Shown one piece after another: positions 43,097 to 51,475 of a stretch of DNA of 64,000 bases (positions are counted from its first letter, which is position 1; each line of letters opens with the position of its first letter). The position numbers were made by a program, and so were the translations under genes. The notes below the pieces were generated by a model. That model saw only the letters and a list, made by a program, of their open reading frames with translations. It searched no databases and had not been told where the DNA came from. The stretch is from Kaistella treverensis (GTDB lineage Bacteria > Bacteroidota > Bacteroidia > Flavobacteriales > Weeksellaceae), in NCBI RefSeq assembly GCF_900114045.1, contig NZ_FORQ01000003.1, positions 124,001-188,000 of the forward strand, written 5' to 3'.

Positions 43097-43570
43097 GTGA
43101 CATTTAAAATAATCGAAAGGTTCCAGACAATCGATGCACTGATAGCTGGCTTTGCAAAGTGTAGAACCGAAGCGGCTGATTTGTTTGGTGTTTTCGGAAC
43201 CACAGCGCGGACATTTTTTCGGAATGTTCAGATGATCTTCGTGATTTCCTTTTTCCGGTGGCGTAATTCCGTAAGCGCGGAGTTTTTCGCGTGCTTCATC
43301 AGTGATCCAATCGGTGGTCCAGATGGGTGAAATTTTGGTCGTTACTTTGGCTAAAATTCCGTTTTCTTTAAAAAGTTTAACGATGTCTTCTTCGATATTA
43401 AACATCGCCGGACATGCCGAGTACGTCGGTGTAATCACAACTTCCGCTTCGTTTTCAGAAATCATTTCAGCTTCCCGCACAATTCCTAATTCAACAATAT
43501 TGATGACGGGAATTTCGGGATCCGGAATTTGAGATAATAGTTCGAATAAATTTTCTTCTATTTTAACCAC
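43094..43570 (-). CDS. paaD: Phenylacetyl-CoA epoxidase subunit PaaD (MIP18-like)
   Basis: Small maturation protein required for the PaaABC(D)E ring epoxidase, probably for iron delivery. DUF59/MIP18-like domain LLSQIPDPEIPVINIVELGIV at the N-terminus, then a C-terminal zinc-ribbon-like region CPRCGSENTKQISRFGSTLCKA with a further CIDCL. A longer frame begins at 43648, but its first 26 codons are made of the AT-rich spacer repeat. The GTG at 43570 (about 158 residues) gives the family's usual N-terminus. Confidence 0.85.
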   Translation of the reverse strand: MVKIEENLFELLSQIPDPEIPVINIVELGIVREAEMISENEAEVVITPTYSACPAMFNIEEDIVKLFKENGILAKVTTKISPIWTTDWITDEAREKLRAYGITPPEKGNHEDHLNIPKKCPRCGSENTKQISRFGSTLCKASYQCIDCLEPFDYFKCH

Positions 43571-43602
43571 AGAATTTCTATTATTTTTTAAACCACAAAA
43601 AT

Positions 43603-43696
43603 TAAATTTGAGAATTTGAAATTGTGGAAATTTGAAAATGAAAGGCAACGTGTTATTCTTAAATTTTCAAATTAGCACATTGTCAAATCACCGCAT
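43603..43696. repeat. Word-like repeats in the paaC-paaD spacer
   Basis: AAATTTGAGAATTTGAAATT and GTGGAAATTTGAAAATG, then CAAATTAGCACATTGTCAAA and CACCGCATC: degenerate copies of the same words seen at 40811 and 43071. Confidence 0.55.
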
Positions 43697-43701
43697 CAAT
43701 T

Positions 43702-44451
43702 TTACCACGCACAATTCGGATAAGTTCGCTGCATATATTGCAGTTCACATAATATAAAACCGAAATATTCCGTGTGATAGCCGGTTCTGGAACCTTTTTG
43801 CATAAAATCACTTTCCGGAATTTGTAAACCAAAAGTCTGGAAATCTTCAGAAATATTTTTTGACCACTTTTCGAGCAGATTTTTTGAATTCGGCACGATG
43901 TCCAATTTTGCTAAATCTTCTTCACCCGGCGTTTCCGCGAACATTCCGCCGGTGTATTCCCATAAATTTTCAACCGCATTTCGCAGGCGCATTTTGCTTT
44001 CTTCAGTTCCGCCCGCGAACATTTTTATCCATGTTGAAGTGTGCGTGTAGTGATATTTTACTTCTTTCAGCGATTTTTCAGCGATTGCAGAAAGCTGTTC
44101 ATCACTGCTTTTCATTAATTCTGTGTAAAGAATTTTTTGGTAAACCGCAAAAAAATACACTTTTAGCAGCGTATTTGCGTAATCGCCGTTCGGAAGTTCC
44201 GAAAGCTGGCAGTTCAGATATTCTTTTTCCAAACGCAGAAAAGCCAGATCATCTTCCGATTTTCCTTCACCCTGAATTTGCGCCGCGTATTTATAGAAAT
44301 TATTGCTTTGGCCCAGATAGTCCAGCGCGATGTTCGTCAGCGCAATATCTTCTTCCAGATACGGTCCCTGGCCACAAAGCTCGCCCAACCTTTGACCAAA
44401 AATCAAAGTATCATCAGCTAATTTCAAAGTATAATTAAAAAGTGGATTCAT
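43702..44451 (-). CDS. paaC: Phenylacetyl-CoA epoxidase subunit PaaC
   Basis: Structural, non-catalytic ferritin-like subunit that pairs with the di-iron subunit PaaA. Motifs LADDTLIFGQRLGELCGQGP and DIALTNIALDYLGQSNNFYKYA at the N-terminus, EVKYHYTHTSTWIKMFAGGTEE in the centre (quoted in part) and GRTGYHTEYFGFILCE-like ending SRTGYHTEYFGFIL. 249 residues, normal. Separated from paaB by a 70-nt spacer full of AAGCTTTAAGC words. Its partner gene paaA is not in the window. Confidence 0.92.
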   Translation of the reverse strand: MNPLFNYTLKLADDTLIFGQRLGELCGQGPYLEEDIALTNIALDYLGQSNNFYKYAAQIQGEGKSEDDLAFLRLEKEYLNCQLSELPNGDYANTLLKVYFFAVYQKILYTELMKSSDEQLSAIAEKSLKEVKYHYTHTSTWIKMFAGGTEESKMRLRNAVENLWEYTGGMFAETPGEEDLAKLDIVPNSKNLLEKWSKNISEDFQTFGLQIPESDFMQKGSRTGYHTEYFGFILCELQYMQRTYPNCAW

Positions 44452-44454
44452 TTA

Positions 44455-44515
44455 TTTGAAGCTTTAGGCTATAAGCTTTAAGCTATAAGCGTGCTGCTTA
44501 TTGCCATTGCATATC
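44455..44515. repeat. AGCTTTAAGC-word repeat in the paaB-paaC spacer
   Basis: GCTTTAGGCTATAAGC, TTTAAGCTATAAGC and GTGCTGCTTATTGCC follow one another, a degenerate repeat of the AAGC word. It is related in composition to the rpsI-rpsB spacer at 19330-19415. Confidence 0.5.
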
Positions 44516-44521
44516 GCGGTT

Positions 44522-44803
44522 TTACATGTTTTTCACATCATTCGGGATTTCGTAGAAAGTCGGGTGGCGGTAGAGTTTATCGTCTGCCGGATCGAAAAAC
44601 GCTTCTTTATCAACACCTTCCGAAGTCACCAAATATTTGCTCGGAACCACCCAAATTGAAGTTCCTTCCATTCTGCGTGTGTACACGTCGCGTGCGGCCT
44701 GCAGCGCCATTTCTGCGGTTGCTGCCTGCACAATTCCCGCGTGTTTATGGGAAAGTCCGGGTTTTGTCTGGATGAAAACTTCCCACATATCTAAGTTGCT
44801 CAT
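44522..44803 (-). CDS. paaB: Phenylacetyl-CoA epoxidase subunit PaaB
   Basis: Small bridging subunit of the PaaABC epoxidase. 93 residues with the family pattern MWEVFIQTKPGLSHKHAGIV, AADTEMALQAARDVYTRR-like (here AATAEMALQAARDVYTRR), IWVVPSKYLVTS and a C-terminal DKLYRHPTFYEIP. It is the first paa gene of the run. The gene upstream is hutI, 37 nt away, instead of the expected paaA. A near-match promoter box (TATCTTTA) lies in that short gap. Confidence 0.92.
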   Translation of the reverse strand: MSNLDMWEVFIQTKPGLSHKHAGIVQAATAEMALQAARDVYTRRMEGTSIWVVPSKYLVTSEGVDKEAFFDPADDKLYRHPTFYEIPNDVKNM

Positions 44804-44840
44804 TAATCAAAAATTTATGGTTTTAAAGATAAAGATTTTT

Positions 44841-46064
44841 TTAAACTTTTTCTCCGTCTATGAAAATATGTTCGGCTTTTAAACTTCCCTGATAGTAAAG
44901 GATATTCTGAAAATTATCTGTTTTAAAGGTGACTAAATCAGCTTTCTTTCCGTTTTCCAAAGTTCCGCGGTCTTCCAGGTTTAAAGCAAATGCAGAGCGG
45001 AAAGTGATTCCGGCTAAAACTTCTGCCGTAGAGAGTTTTTCGAAAGTAGCTAAAATTGATGCTTGTGTAATCAAATTTCCCATTGGCGCGGAACCCGGAT
45101 TCCAGTCGGAAGCGATGGCGAGAATTCCACCGGCATCAAGAATTTTTCGTGCCGGTGTAAACTTTTCACCTAAACCTAAACTCGCGCCTGGCAGCGCGGT
45201 GGCTACAGTGTTTGATTTTGCTAAAAATTCAATATCTTCATCGATCGTGGCTTCCAAATGGTCGGCAGATTTCGCGCCGACTTCCACTGCAATTCGCGAA
45301 CTTCCGGAAGTGAATTGGTCTGCGTGAACTGTAATTTCAAAATCTAATTCTTTCGCTTTTAATAAAAAATTCCGGCTTTCTTCGGGTAAAAAAGCTGATT
45401 TTTCAATAAAAATATCGACTCTTTTGGCAAGATTTTCTGCTTTTACCTTGGGCAAAATTTCATCAATAATAAATTGTAAATATTCTTCAGAACTTCCGGT
45501 AAAATCTTTTGGTTTTAAATGTGCTGAAAGACAGGTCGGAATCAAGGTCGCTTTCGTAAAACTCTGCGCTTTTTTAATGACGCGCAGCATTTTCAGCTCA
45601 TTTTCAACATCCAAACCGTAACCGGATTTTATTTCAATCGTGGTAATTCCGAGGGAAATTAGAGAATTTATTCTTTCTAAAACTGTCTGCAAAAGCTCAT
45701 CTTCACTCGCTTTTCTGGTATGTAAAACCGAACTCCAGATTCCGCCGCCGCTTTCCGCAATTTCCAGATAAGTTTTTCCGGCATTTCGCAAAGCAAAATC
45801 GTTCGCACGATTTCCTCCGAAGCAAATGTGCGTGTGAGAATCTGTAAACGCTGGCAAACACACCTGTTCACCTTCAATTTCTTCAAGTTTAATTTGAGAA
45901 AATTCGGCCTTTAAAGCGGTAAAATTTCCGGTTTTTAAAATTGTTCCGTCTTTAACCAAAATTCCGCCATCAGTAATAATTTCCAGCTGCTCATCAGAAA
46001 GTTTTCCCCTCAGCGGCAGGTTTGCAAGCGTTACAATTTGTTTAAAAGGACCGATCAATTTCAT
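44841..46064 (-). CDS. hutI: Imidazolonepropionase
   Basis: Third enzyme of histidine degradation: hydrolyses imidazolone-5-propionate to N-formimino-glutamate. Amidohydrolase fold with the metal motif FTDSHTHICFGGNRANDF (near residue 74), GITTIEIKSGYGLD (near 138), HADQF (near 241), DHLEA (near 265) and ASDWNPGSAPMGNL (near 313) for the last aspartate. 407 residues, normal. No other hut gene is in the window. A copy of the dispersed element appears to lie within codons 47-54. Confidence 0.94.
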   Translation of the reverse strand: MKLIGPFKQIVTLANLPLRGKLSDEQLEIITDGGILVKDGTILKTGNFTALKAEFSQIKLEEIEGEQVCLPAFTDSHTHICFGGNRANDFALRNAGKTYLEIAESGGGIWSSVLHTRKASEDELLQTVLERINSLISLGITTIEIKSGYGLDVENELKMLRVIKKAQSFTKATLIPTCLSAHLKPKDFTGSSEEYLQFIIDEILPKVKAENLAKRVDIFIEKSAFLPEESRNFLLKAKELDFEITVHADQFTSGSSRIAVEVGAKSADHLEATIDEDIEFLAKSNTVATALPGASLGLGEKFTPARKILDAGGILAIASDWNPGSAPMGNLITQASILATFEKLSTAEVLAGITFRSAFALNLEDRGTLENGKKADLVTFKTDNFQNILYYQGSLKAEHIFIDGEKV

Positions 46065-46083
46065 AAGTGCAATTTAAAGTTTC

Positions 46084-46114
46084 AAAAAAAAGGCGTTTTA
46101 GGGCGAAAAAATTT
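46084..46114. repeat. Intergenic palindromic element, copy o
   Basis: A-tract, AGGCGTTTTAGGGCG (46091-46105), then AAAAAATTT, between the MFS gene and hutI. Confidence 0.5.
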
Positions 46115-46126
46115 AATTCTAAATAT

Positions 46127-47272
46127 TTATGCTGTCTTTTTTAAATGGTCAAAAACCATTTTCGAAAGCGGAATAAACATTACGCCGGCGACAATAAAGG
46201 CGATAAAGGCTCTTTGAAGTCCGAAAGCACTTGCAAGATAACCAATTATCGGCGGTCCTAAAAACATCCCGACGGTAGAATAGGTGCTGATAATTGAAAT
46301 TACAATTGGCACCGAATATTTTTTTGCTTTTCCGGCCAAAATAAAAGTCATCGGATAAAGCCCCGAAACGCCAAAACCTACCATACAAAACCCAATTAAA
46401 ACGGGTACCAAATAAGGAAAAATGGTGGCGAGAAGTACGCCGCCTGTAATTAAAACCGAGCTGGTGATGTAGAGTTTCTGCATACCAAATCTGCCCATCA
46501 GATTATCGATGGTTAGCCGCGAAATCGTCATACAAACCATAAACAGCAAATATCCGTAGGTAAAAACTTCCTGATGCACGATTTCCTGCAGGTAAACGCC
46601 GTTCCAGTCGTACATTCCGCCTTCGCAGATCGCCGCGAAAAAAACCATGAATCCCAATAGTGAAATATATTTGCTGGGTTTCTGGAACCGGAACGGATTG
46701 CTGGTTTTTGCTTTGTCATTTTTAATTAGAAAAGGGAACATGCTAATGACAATAAGCAATCCGAGAGAAATTACCGCTAAAAAGTGCCAAAAAATTGAAA
46801 CTTCAAATTTGATCATCAGCGTGGAAAATAGCACACCTAAAATTCCGCCGATACTCCAGACGCCGTGGAATTTCCCCATAATTTTTTTTTCAAATTTTTC
46901 CTGAATTGAAAGCGACTGCGTGTTTATCGCCACATTGATAACGCGCAGAGCGATTGAAAATAAAACCAAAGAAACGACCAGCGTAAACAGAGAAATTCCC
47001 CAACCGATTGAAAATAGAGAAAGCAGAAAAAGTACGCTCGCGAACTGTAATGGAATTCGGCTGTCATATTTTGCGACAAGCCAGCCCGACAGCGGAATAC
47101 CGATAATTGCGCTTGCCGGCATAATCATCAGCAGGTTTCCCAAATCGCTTTCGCTGAGGTTAAATTGATCTTTGATGGTGGGAATTCGCGACGCCCAGGT
47201 TGAAAAACACATTCCCGATAACAGGAAATAAGCTGATAAAGCAACTCTTTGCTTTTGTGGTGTTGAAATCAT
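46127..47272 (-). CDS. MFS transporter (YbjJ-like)
   Basis: Inner-membrane transporter with 12 predicted spans in 381 residues. The N-terminus (QRVALSAYFLLSGMCFSTWA followed by SRIPTIKDQF) and the loop WLVAKYDSRIP match the YbjJ/FucP-like MFS group of unknown substrate, found widely in Bacteroidota. Its promoter box lies 5 nt before the ATG, so the mRNA is predicted leaderless. Placed between hutI and ruvB; a role in histidine catabolism is not supported by sequence. Confidence 0.85.
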   Translation of the reverse strand: MISTPQKQRVALSAYFLLSGMCFSTWASRIPTIKDQFNLSESDLGNLLMIMPASAIIGIPLSGWLVAKYDSRIPLQFASVLFLLSLFSIGWGISLFTLVVSLVLFSIALRVINVAINTQSLSIQEKFEKKIMGKFHGVWSIGGILGVLFSTLMIKFEVSIFWHFLAVISLGLLIVISMFPFLIKNDKAKTSNPFRFQKPSKYISLLGFMVFFAAICEGGMYDWNGVYLQEIVHQEVFTYGYLLFMVCMTISRLTIDNLMGRFGMQKLYITSSVLITGGVLLATIFPYLVPVLIGFCMVGFGVSGLYPMTFILAGKAKKYSVPIVISIISTYSTVGMFLGPPIIGYLASAFGLQRAFIAFIVAGVMFIPLSKMVFDHLKKTA

Positions 47273-47277
47273 TGGTG

Positions 47278-47285
47278 CAAAATTA
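47278..47285 (-). promoter_or_regulatory. TAnnTTTG promoter box of the MFS gene (predicts a leaderless mRNA)
   Basis: TAATTTTG on the minus strand ends 5 nt before the ATG at 47272. Confidence 0.65.
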
Positions 47286-47320
47286 CGAATTTAGAAAGCG
47301 AAAACTTTTTTGATTTTTTT

Positions 47321-47350
47321 AAAAAAATGCCGTTTTAAGGCCGAAAAAAT
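47321..47350. repeat. Intergenic palindromic element, copy p, between divergent promoters
   Basis: A-tract, core TGCCGTTTTAAGGCCGA (47328-47344), A-rich flank. It lies between the MFS and ruvB promoters, where neither gene would transcribe it. A half-copy, TTCCCTTTTAAAATTTT, follows at 47391-47407. Confidence 0.65.
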
Positions 47351-47408
47351 ATCTCAGGAAAATTTTTGAATTTAAAAAAGATGGAAAAAATTCCCTTTTA
47401 AAATTTTA

Positions 47409-47416
47409 TATCTTTG
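47409..47416 (+). promoter_or_regulatory. TAnnTTTG promoter box of ruvB
   Basis: TATCTTTG, 15 nt before the ATG at 47432. It contains the TTG (47414) that would extend the frame. Confidence 0.7.
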
Positions 47417-47431
47417 GATAAATTTTATAAA

Positions 47432-48454
47432 ATGCCCGATTTTTTGCATCCGGATCAGGAGAATTTCTCCGCGGATGAGTTGATGTTAGAGGAAAAAATC
47501 CGCCCGCAGAGCTTTCAGGATTTTGCGGGTCAGCGCAAAACTTTGGATAATTTGGAAGTATTTGTTGCTGCGGCAAAAAACCGTGGCGGCGCCCTGGATC
47601 ACGTACTGTTGCACGGTCCGCCGGGTTTGGGAAAAACCACATTAGCGCATATTATTGCGAATGAATTGGGCGTTGGTTGCAAAATAACTTCGGGGCCGGT
47701 TTTGGACAAGCCCGGAAGTTTGGCAGGTTTGCTAACGAATCTGGAGGAAAATGATGTGCTTTTCATCGATGAAATTCATCGGCTTTCTCCTATTGTAGAA
47801 GAATATCTGTATTCCGCAATGGAAGATTACAAAATCGATATTATGTTGGAAAGCGGCCCAAACGCGCGCAGTGTGCAGATCGGTTTAAATCCTTTTACAT
47901 TGGTTGGTGCCACCACAAGAAGCGGAATGCTTACCAAACCGATGCTCGCCAGATTTGGAATTCAATCACGGTTGGAATATTATACCATTGAACTTTTATC
48001 GATGATTATCCAGCGCAGCGCGCGGGTTTTAGATGTAAAAATTTACGAAGATGCCGCGTTGGAAATCGCGCGCAGAAGTCGCGGGACGCCGAGAATTGCA
48101 AATGCACTTTTGCGACGCGTGCGTGATTTTGCTGAAATAAAAGGTAACGGAGAAATTGAAATTGAGATTACAAAATTTGCTTTAAACTCCTTAAATGTTG
48201 ATGAATTCGGTCTTGATGATATGGACAACCGGATTATGCGAGTGATGATTGAAAATTTCCGTGGCAAACCGGTAGGAATTTCTGCTTTAGCAACTTCCAT
48301 TGGGGAAAATCCGGAAACATTGGAAGAGGTTTATGAACCATTTTTAATTCAGGAAGGATTCATCATCAGAACGCCCCGCGGCCGCGAAGTCACTGAAAAA
48401 GCTTACAAGCATTTGAATATTTCGGTTCCGAGAAGACCTGATGAACTGTTTTAG
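47432..48454 (+). CDS. ruvB: Holliday junction branch migration ATPase
   Basis: Hexameric AAA+ motor that drives branch migration with RuvA. Walker [19 protein letters not shown] near residue 60, Walker [13 protein letters not shown] near 108, sensor 1 region [12 protein letters not shown], arginine finger in ARFGIQ, and a C-terminal winged helix ([17 protein letters not shown], then [19 protein letters not shown]). 340 residues from the ATG at 47432, which is chosen over the TTG at 47414 inside the promoter box. Confidence 0.97.
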   Translation: MPDFLHPDQENFSADELMLEEKIRPQSFQDFAGQRKTLDNLEVFVAAAKNRGGALDHVLLHGPPGLGKTTLAHIIANELGVGCKITSGPVLDKPGSLAGLLTNLEENDVLFIDEIHRLSPIVEEYLYSAMEDYKIDIMLESGPNARSVQIGLNPFTLVGATTRSGMLTKPMLARFGIQSRLEYYTIELLSMIIQRSARVLDVKIYEDAALEIARRSRGTPRIANALLRRVRDFAEIKGNGEIEIEITKFALNSLNVDEFGLDDMDNRIMRVMIENFRGKPVGISALATSIGENPETLEEVYEPFLIQEGFIIRTPRGREVTEKAYKHLNISVPRRPDELF

Positions 48455-48532
48455 CCCATTCAAAGATAAAATTGTTATTTTGTATGAATTGAAATTTGTC
48501 TCAAAAACAGATAAAAATAAACCTATTGTTTT

Positions 48533-49399
48533 ATGAAACTCTATCCAATCCAGTGCGGAAAATTTAAATTAGACGGCGGAGCTATGTTTGGCGTGGTTCC
48601 GAAAAGCCTTTGGCAGCGTACAAATCCGGCGGACGAAAATAATTTAATTGAGCTCGGTACCCGCTCACTTTTGGTGGAAGACGGTAAAAAACTCATCCTC
48701 ATCGATTGTGGTCTCGGCAACAAACAGGACGAAAAATTTTTCGGTCATTACTCGCTTTGGGGCGATGATAATTTGGATAAGAATCTTAAAAAATATGGTT
48801 TTGTAAGAGAAGATATTACCGATGTTTTCCTTACGCACCTTCATTTCGACCACTGCGGCGGCGCGATAGAGTGGAATGATGATAAAACAGGTTATCGTCC
48901 GGCTTTTAAAAATGCCAATTTCTGGACCAATGAAGAACACTGGAAATGGGCAACAGAACCGAATCCGCGTGAAAAGGCAAGTTTCCTTAAAGAAAATATT
49001 TTACCGATGCAGGAAAGCGGTCAGCTTCAGTTTTTACCGACACCACAAACCGGAAATTACGGTTTTGCACCGGATTTAAAAATGAATGTGATTTTCGTCG
49101 ACGGTCATACAGAAAAACAAATGCTGCCGGTCATTCAATATCAAGAAAAAACGGTGGTTTTCGCGGCAGATTTAATTCCGACCGTGGGACATATTCCGCA
49201 GGTTTATGTGATGGGATATGACACGCGGCCGCTTTTGACCATGGAAGAAAAGGCAAAGTTTTTGAAGCAATGCGTGGATAACGAATACCTTTTATTTTTC
49301 GAGCACGACGCTCACAACGAACTCGCCAGCCTTAAAATGACTGAAAAAGGCATCCGTTTAGACGAAACCTTTTCTATGAACGAGGTTTTTGGCTATTAA
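48533..49399 (+). CDS. MBL-fold metallo-hydrolase
   Basis: 288 residues, no signal peptide. The metal-binding motif is HLHFDHCGGAIEW (near residue 103), a later His is in FVDGHTEKQMLP, and an Asp in VVFAADLIPTVGHIP follows, a complete dinuclear zinc set. The N-terminal KLDGGAMFGVVPKSLW is typical of the AHL-lactonase-like/YtnP group, but the substrate is not resolvable from sequence. It lies between ruvB and coaE, 24 nt from coaE, and probably shares its transcript. Confidence 0.85.
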   Translation: MKLYPIQCGKFKLDGGAMFGVVPKSLWQRTNPADENNLIELGTRSLLVEDGKKLILIDCGLGNKQDEKFFGHYSLWGDDNLDKNLKKYGFVREDITDVFLTHLHFDHCGGAIEWNDDKTGYRPAFKNANFWTNEEHWKWATEPNPREKASFLKENILPMQESGQLQFLPTPQTGNYGFAPDLKMNVIFVDGHTEKQMLPVIQYQEKTVVFAADLIPTVGHIPQVYVMGYDTRPLLTMEEKAKFLKQCVDNEYLLFFEHDAHNELASLKMTEKGIRLDETFSMNEVFGY

Positions 49400-49423
49400 A
49401 ACATTAAAAATTTAAAAAAAATT

Positions 49424-50053
49424 ATGATAGAAGAAGAAGCTGAACCTGAGCCCGGGGAAAAGACGAAAATTATCGGCGTAACCGGCGGAATCGGTTCCGG
49501 GAAATCTACTGTGTCCAAATTTATCGAAGAAGCGGGATTTCCTGTCTATTATTCGGATGTGCGCGCTAAAACAATTGTCAATGAAGATGCGCAATTGCGC
49601 GGAAAAATCACTGAGCTTTTAGGTGAAAAAGCATATAATCAGGAGGGTTTATACGACCGGAAATTTGTTGCAAATCTCGTTTTTAATGATCCTGATTTGC
49701 TTTTAAAATTGAACTCCCTCATTCATCCGGCCGTAAAGTTAAATTTCGAAAATTGGGTAAAACAGCAGTCAAAAAATCTGGTGTTTAAGGAAACTGCGCT
49801 TTTATTTGAACTGAAATTAAATGAAGATTGCTTCAAATCCATTTTGGTAACGGCGGACGACAACTGCAGATTGAAAAGAGTGATGGACCGCGACAACAAA
49901 ACGTACCGCGAAGTAGAATCCATCATGCTGCGCCAGATGCCCGAAAAAGATAAGGTGAAAATGGCAGCTTTTGTTATTTTTAATAATGACGGTTTTGAGG
50001 AACTTCAGCGCGAAACTGAAAAAGTGCTCACTGAACTTCAAGCAATTTTATAA
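49424..50053 (+). CDS. coaE: Dephospho-CoA kinase
   Basis: Phosphorylates dephospho-CoA to CoA, the last step of CoA synthesis. P-loop GVTGGIGSGKSTVSKFIEE near residue 18, YSDVRAK, and the lid region RLKRVMDRDNKT. An acidic N-terminal extension of about 13 residues (EEEAEPEPGEK) precedes the usual start of the family; no alternative ATG is seen near KIIGVTGG. 209 residues. coaD, the preceding step, lies at 59247. Confidence 0.95.
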   Translation: MIEEEAEPEPGEKTKIIGVTGGIGSGKSTVSKFIEEAGFPVYYSDVRAKTIVNEDAQLRGKITELLGEKAYNQEGLYDRKFVANLVFNDPDLLLKLNSLIHPAVKLNFENWVKQQSKNLVFKETALLFELKLNEDCFKSILVTADDNCRLKRVMDRDNKTYREVESIMLRQMPEKDKVKMAAFVIFNNDGFEELQRETEKVLTELQAIL

Positions 50054-50062
50054 ACGATAACT

Positions 50063-50090
50063 AGCCAGATTTTTTCTAAAAATTTGGCTT
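50063..50090 (+). terminator. Terminator of coaE
   Basis: AGCCAGATTTTT and AAAAATTTGGCT pair with one G-U wobble around TCT and are followed by TTTTT. Confidence 0.75.
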
Positions 50091-50155
50091 TTTAATGACC
50101 AAAATTTCCATTTTAAATTTTTCAATTAAACTTTTTATATTTTTTTAAATTCATT

Positions 50156-51424
50156 ATGAATAAATTTTTTCGGCTCTGTTTTGCCCTTTTTTTCGGTTTT
50201 GCCTATTCCCAGGCTGATACCGCGCAGGTAGTTGTCGCTAACCGTTTTAATTCTCCCGAAGCGCAGCAAAAACCATATGTTATTTTGATTTCAACCGATG
50301 GTTTCCGCGCAGATTATGTAGAAAAATTTCAGGCAAAAAACCTGCAAAAAATGGCTGAAAATGGCGTTTCTGCAAAAGCGATGATTCCGAGTTTTCCAAC
50401 CATTACTTTTCCGAACCACTGGAGCTTAATCACCGGTTTGTATCCATCGCACCACGGTTTGATTGACAATTACTTTTACGATTACAAGCGGCAGAAATCT
50501 TACGCGATGAGCAAACAGGAAGATGCTGAAAACGGTTCTTGGTACGGCGGCATGCCACTTTGGAGTTTGGCCCAAAAGCAAGATGTAGTTTCAGCTTCAA
50601 TGATGTGGGTGGGTGCAGCAAGTGATGCCGGCGGAGCGAGACCAACTTATTATTACCATTACCACGAAAAATTTTCACCCGAAGAAAAAGTGGAAAAAGT
50701 AGTGAACTGGTTGAAACTTCCGATGGATAGAAGACCGCATTTCATCAGCTTATATTTCCCTGAAGTAGATTCGAAAGGCCATCATTTCGGGCCGGAAAGT
50801 GCCGAAACAGCAGCGGCGGTAAAACTCGTGGATGATGCGGTGGGAAGTTTGGTGAAGAAAGTGGACGATTTAGGCCTAAAAAATGTGAACTTTATTTTTG
50901 TTTCTGATCACGGAATGATTTCAGTAGATCGTGAAAATCCGCTGAAAATACCGGAAATTTTATTAAATAAAAACCGATTTGATTTTTACAATTCCATTAC
51001 GCTGCTTCGCGTTGTGGTTAAAAATAAAAGCGAAATAAACTCGGTTTACCGTGAATTAAAGAAAAATAAAACACCTGATTACGAGGTTTATTTAACTAAA
51101 AGAATTCCGCGCAAGCTAAACTTTTCAACCAAAGAAGACCGCTACGAGCGGATTGGTAATCTAGTTTTGATGCCTAAAGCTCCGAAAATATTTCTGGAAG
51201 AAGGCAAAACCACTTCTGCGGGAAAACACGGTTACAATCCGTATAAAGTGCCGGAAATGAAAGCCGTTTTTATTGCGGACGGTCCGGCTTTTAAAACAGA
51301 TAAAAAAATTGGTGAATTTAAAAATGTAAATGTGTACCCGATTGTAGCCGATATTTTAAAGCTAAAAATCACAGAACCAATAGACGGTACTCAAACAACA
51401 GCGAGAAAAGTTCTCGTAAAATAA
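50156..51424 (+). CDS. Exported alkaline phosphatase-superfamily phosphodiesterase (ENPP-like)
   Basis: A signal peptide (LCFALFFGFAYSQ) precedes an ectonucleotide pyrophosphatase/phosphodiesterase domain. Metal ligands and nucleophile are seen in ILISTDGFRADY (Asp), PSFPTITFPNHWSLITGLYP (Thr of TFPNH is the nucleophile), YFPEVDSKGHHFGP (Asp and His), FVSDHGMISV (Asp-His) and GKHGYNP (His). 422 residues. It probably splits nucleotide or phospholipid-like phosphodiesters in the periplasm; no sorting domain for T9SS is present. Confidence 0.88.
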   Translation: MNKFFRLCFALFFGFAYSQADTAQVVVANRFNSPEAQQKPYVILISTDGFRADYVEKFQAKNLQKMAENGVSAKAMIPSFPTITFPNHWSLITGLYPSHHGLIDNYFYDYKRQKSYAMSKQEDAENGSWYGGMPLWSLAQKQDVVSASMMWVGAASDAGGARPTYYYHYHEKFSPEEKVEKVVNWLKLPMDRRPHFISLYFPEVDSKGHHFGPESAETAAAVKLVDDAVGSLVKKVDDLGLKNVNFIFVSDHGMISVDRENPLKIPEILLNKNRFDFYNSITLLRVVVKNKSEINSVYRELKKNKTPDYEVYLTKRIPRKLNFSTKEDRYERIGNLVLMPKAPKIFLEEGKTTSAGKHGYNPYKVPEMKAVFIADGPAFKTDKKIGEFKNVNVYPIVADILKLKITEPIDGTQTTARKVLVK

Positions 51425-51430
51425 ATAAAA

Positions 51431-51457
51431 AATCCGGCCTCAAATGACCGGATTTTT
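51431..51457. terminator. Bidirectional terminator, ENPP and alcohol dehydrogenase genes
   Basis: AATCCGG and CCGGATT form a stem around CCTCAAATGA with T residues after, in a convergent gap of about 50 nt. Confidence 0.8.
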
Positions 51458-51475
51458 TCGTTTTTCCAAAAGCTG

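Noticed and set aside
43571-43648. Longer start for PaaD
   Set aside because: The extra 26 codons are AT-rich spacer repeat giving a Phe-rich peptide not found in PaaD.
44491-44775. Plus-strand reading frame over paaB
   Set aside because: It is a shadow of paaB and of the repeat spacer, with Pro/Arg-rich composition and no family similarity.
47414-47431. Extension of ruvB to a TTG start
   Set aside because: The TTG lies inside the TATCTTTG promoter box; the RuvB family starts near the ATG at 47432.
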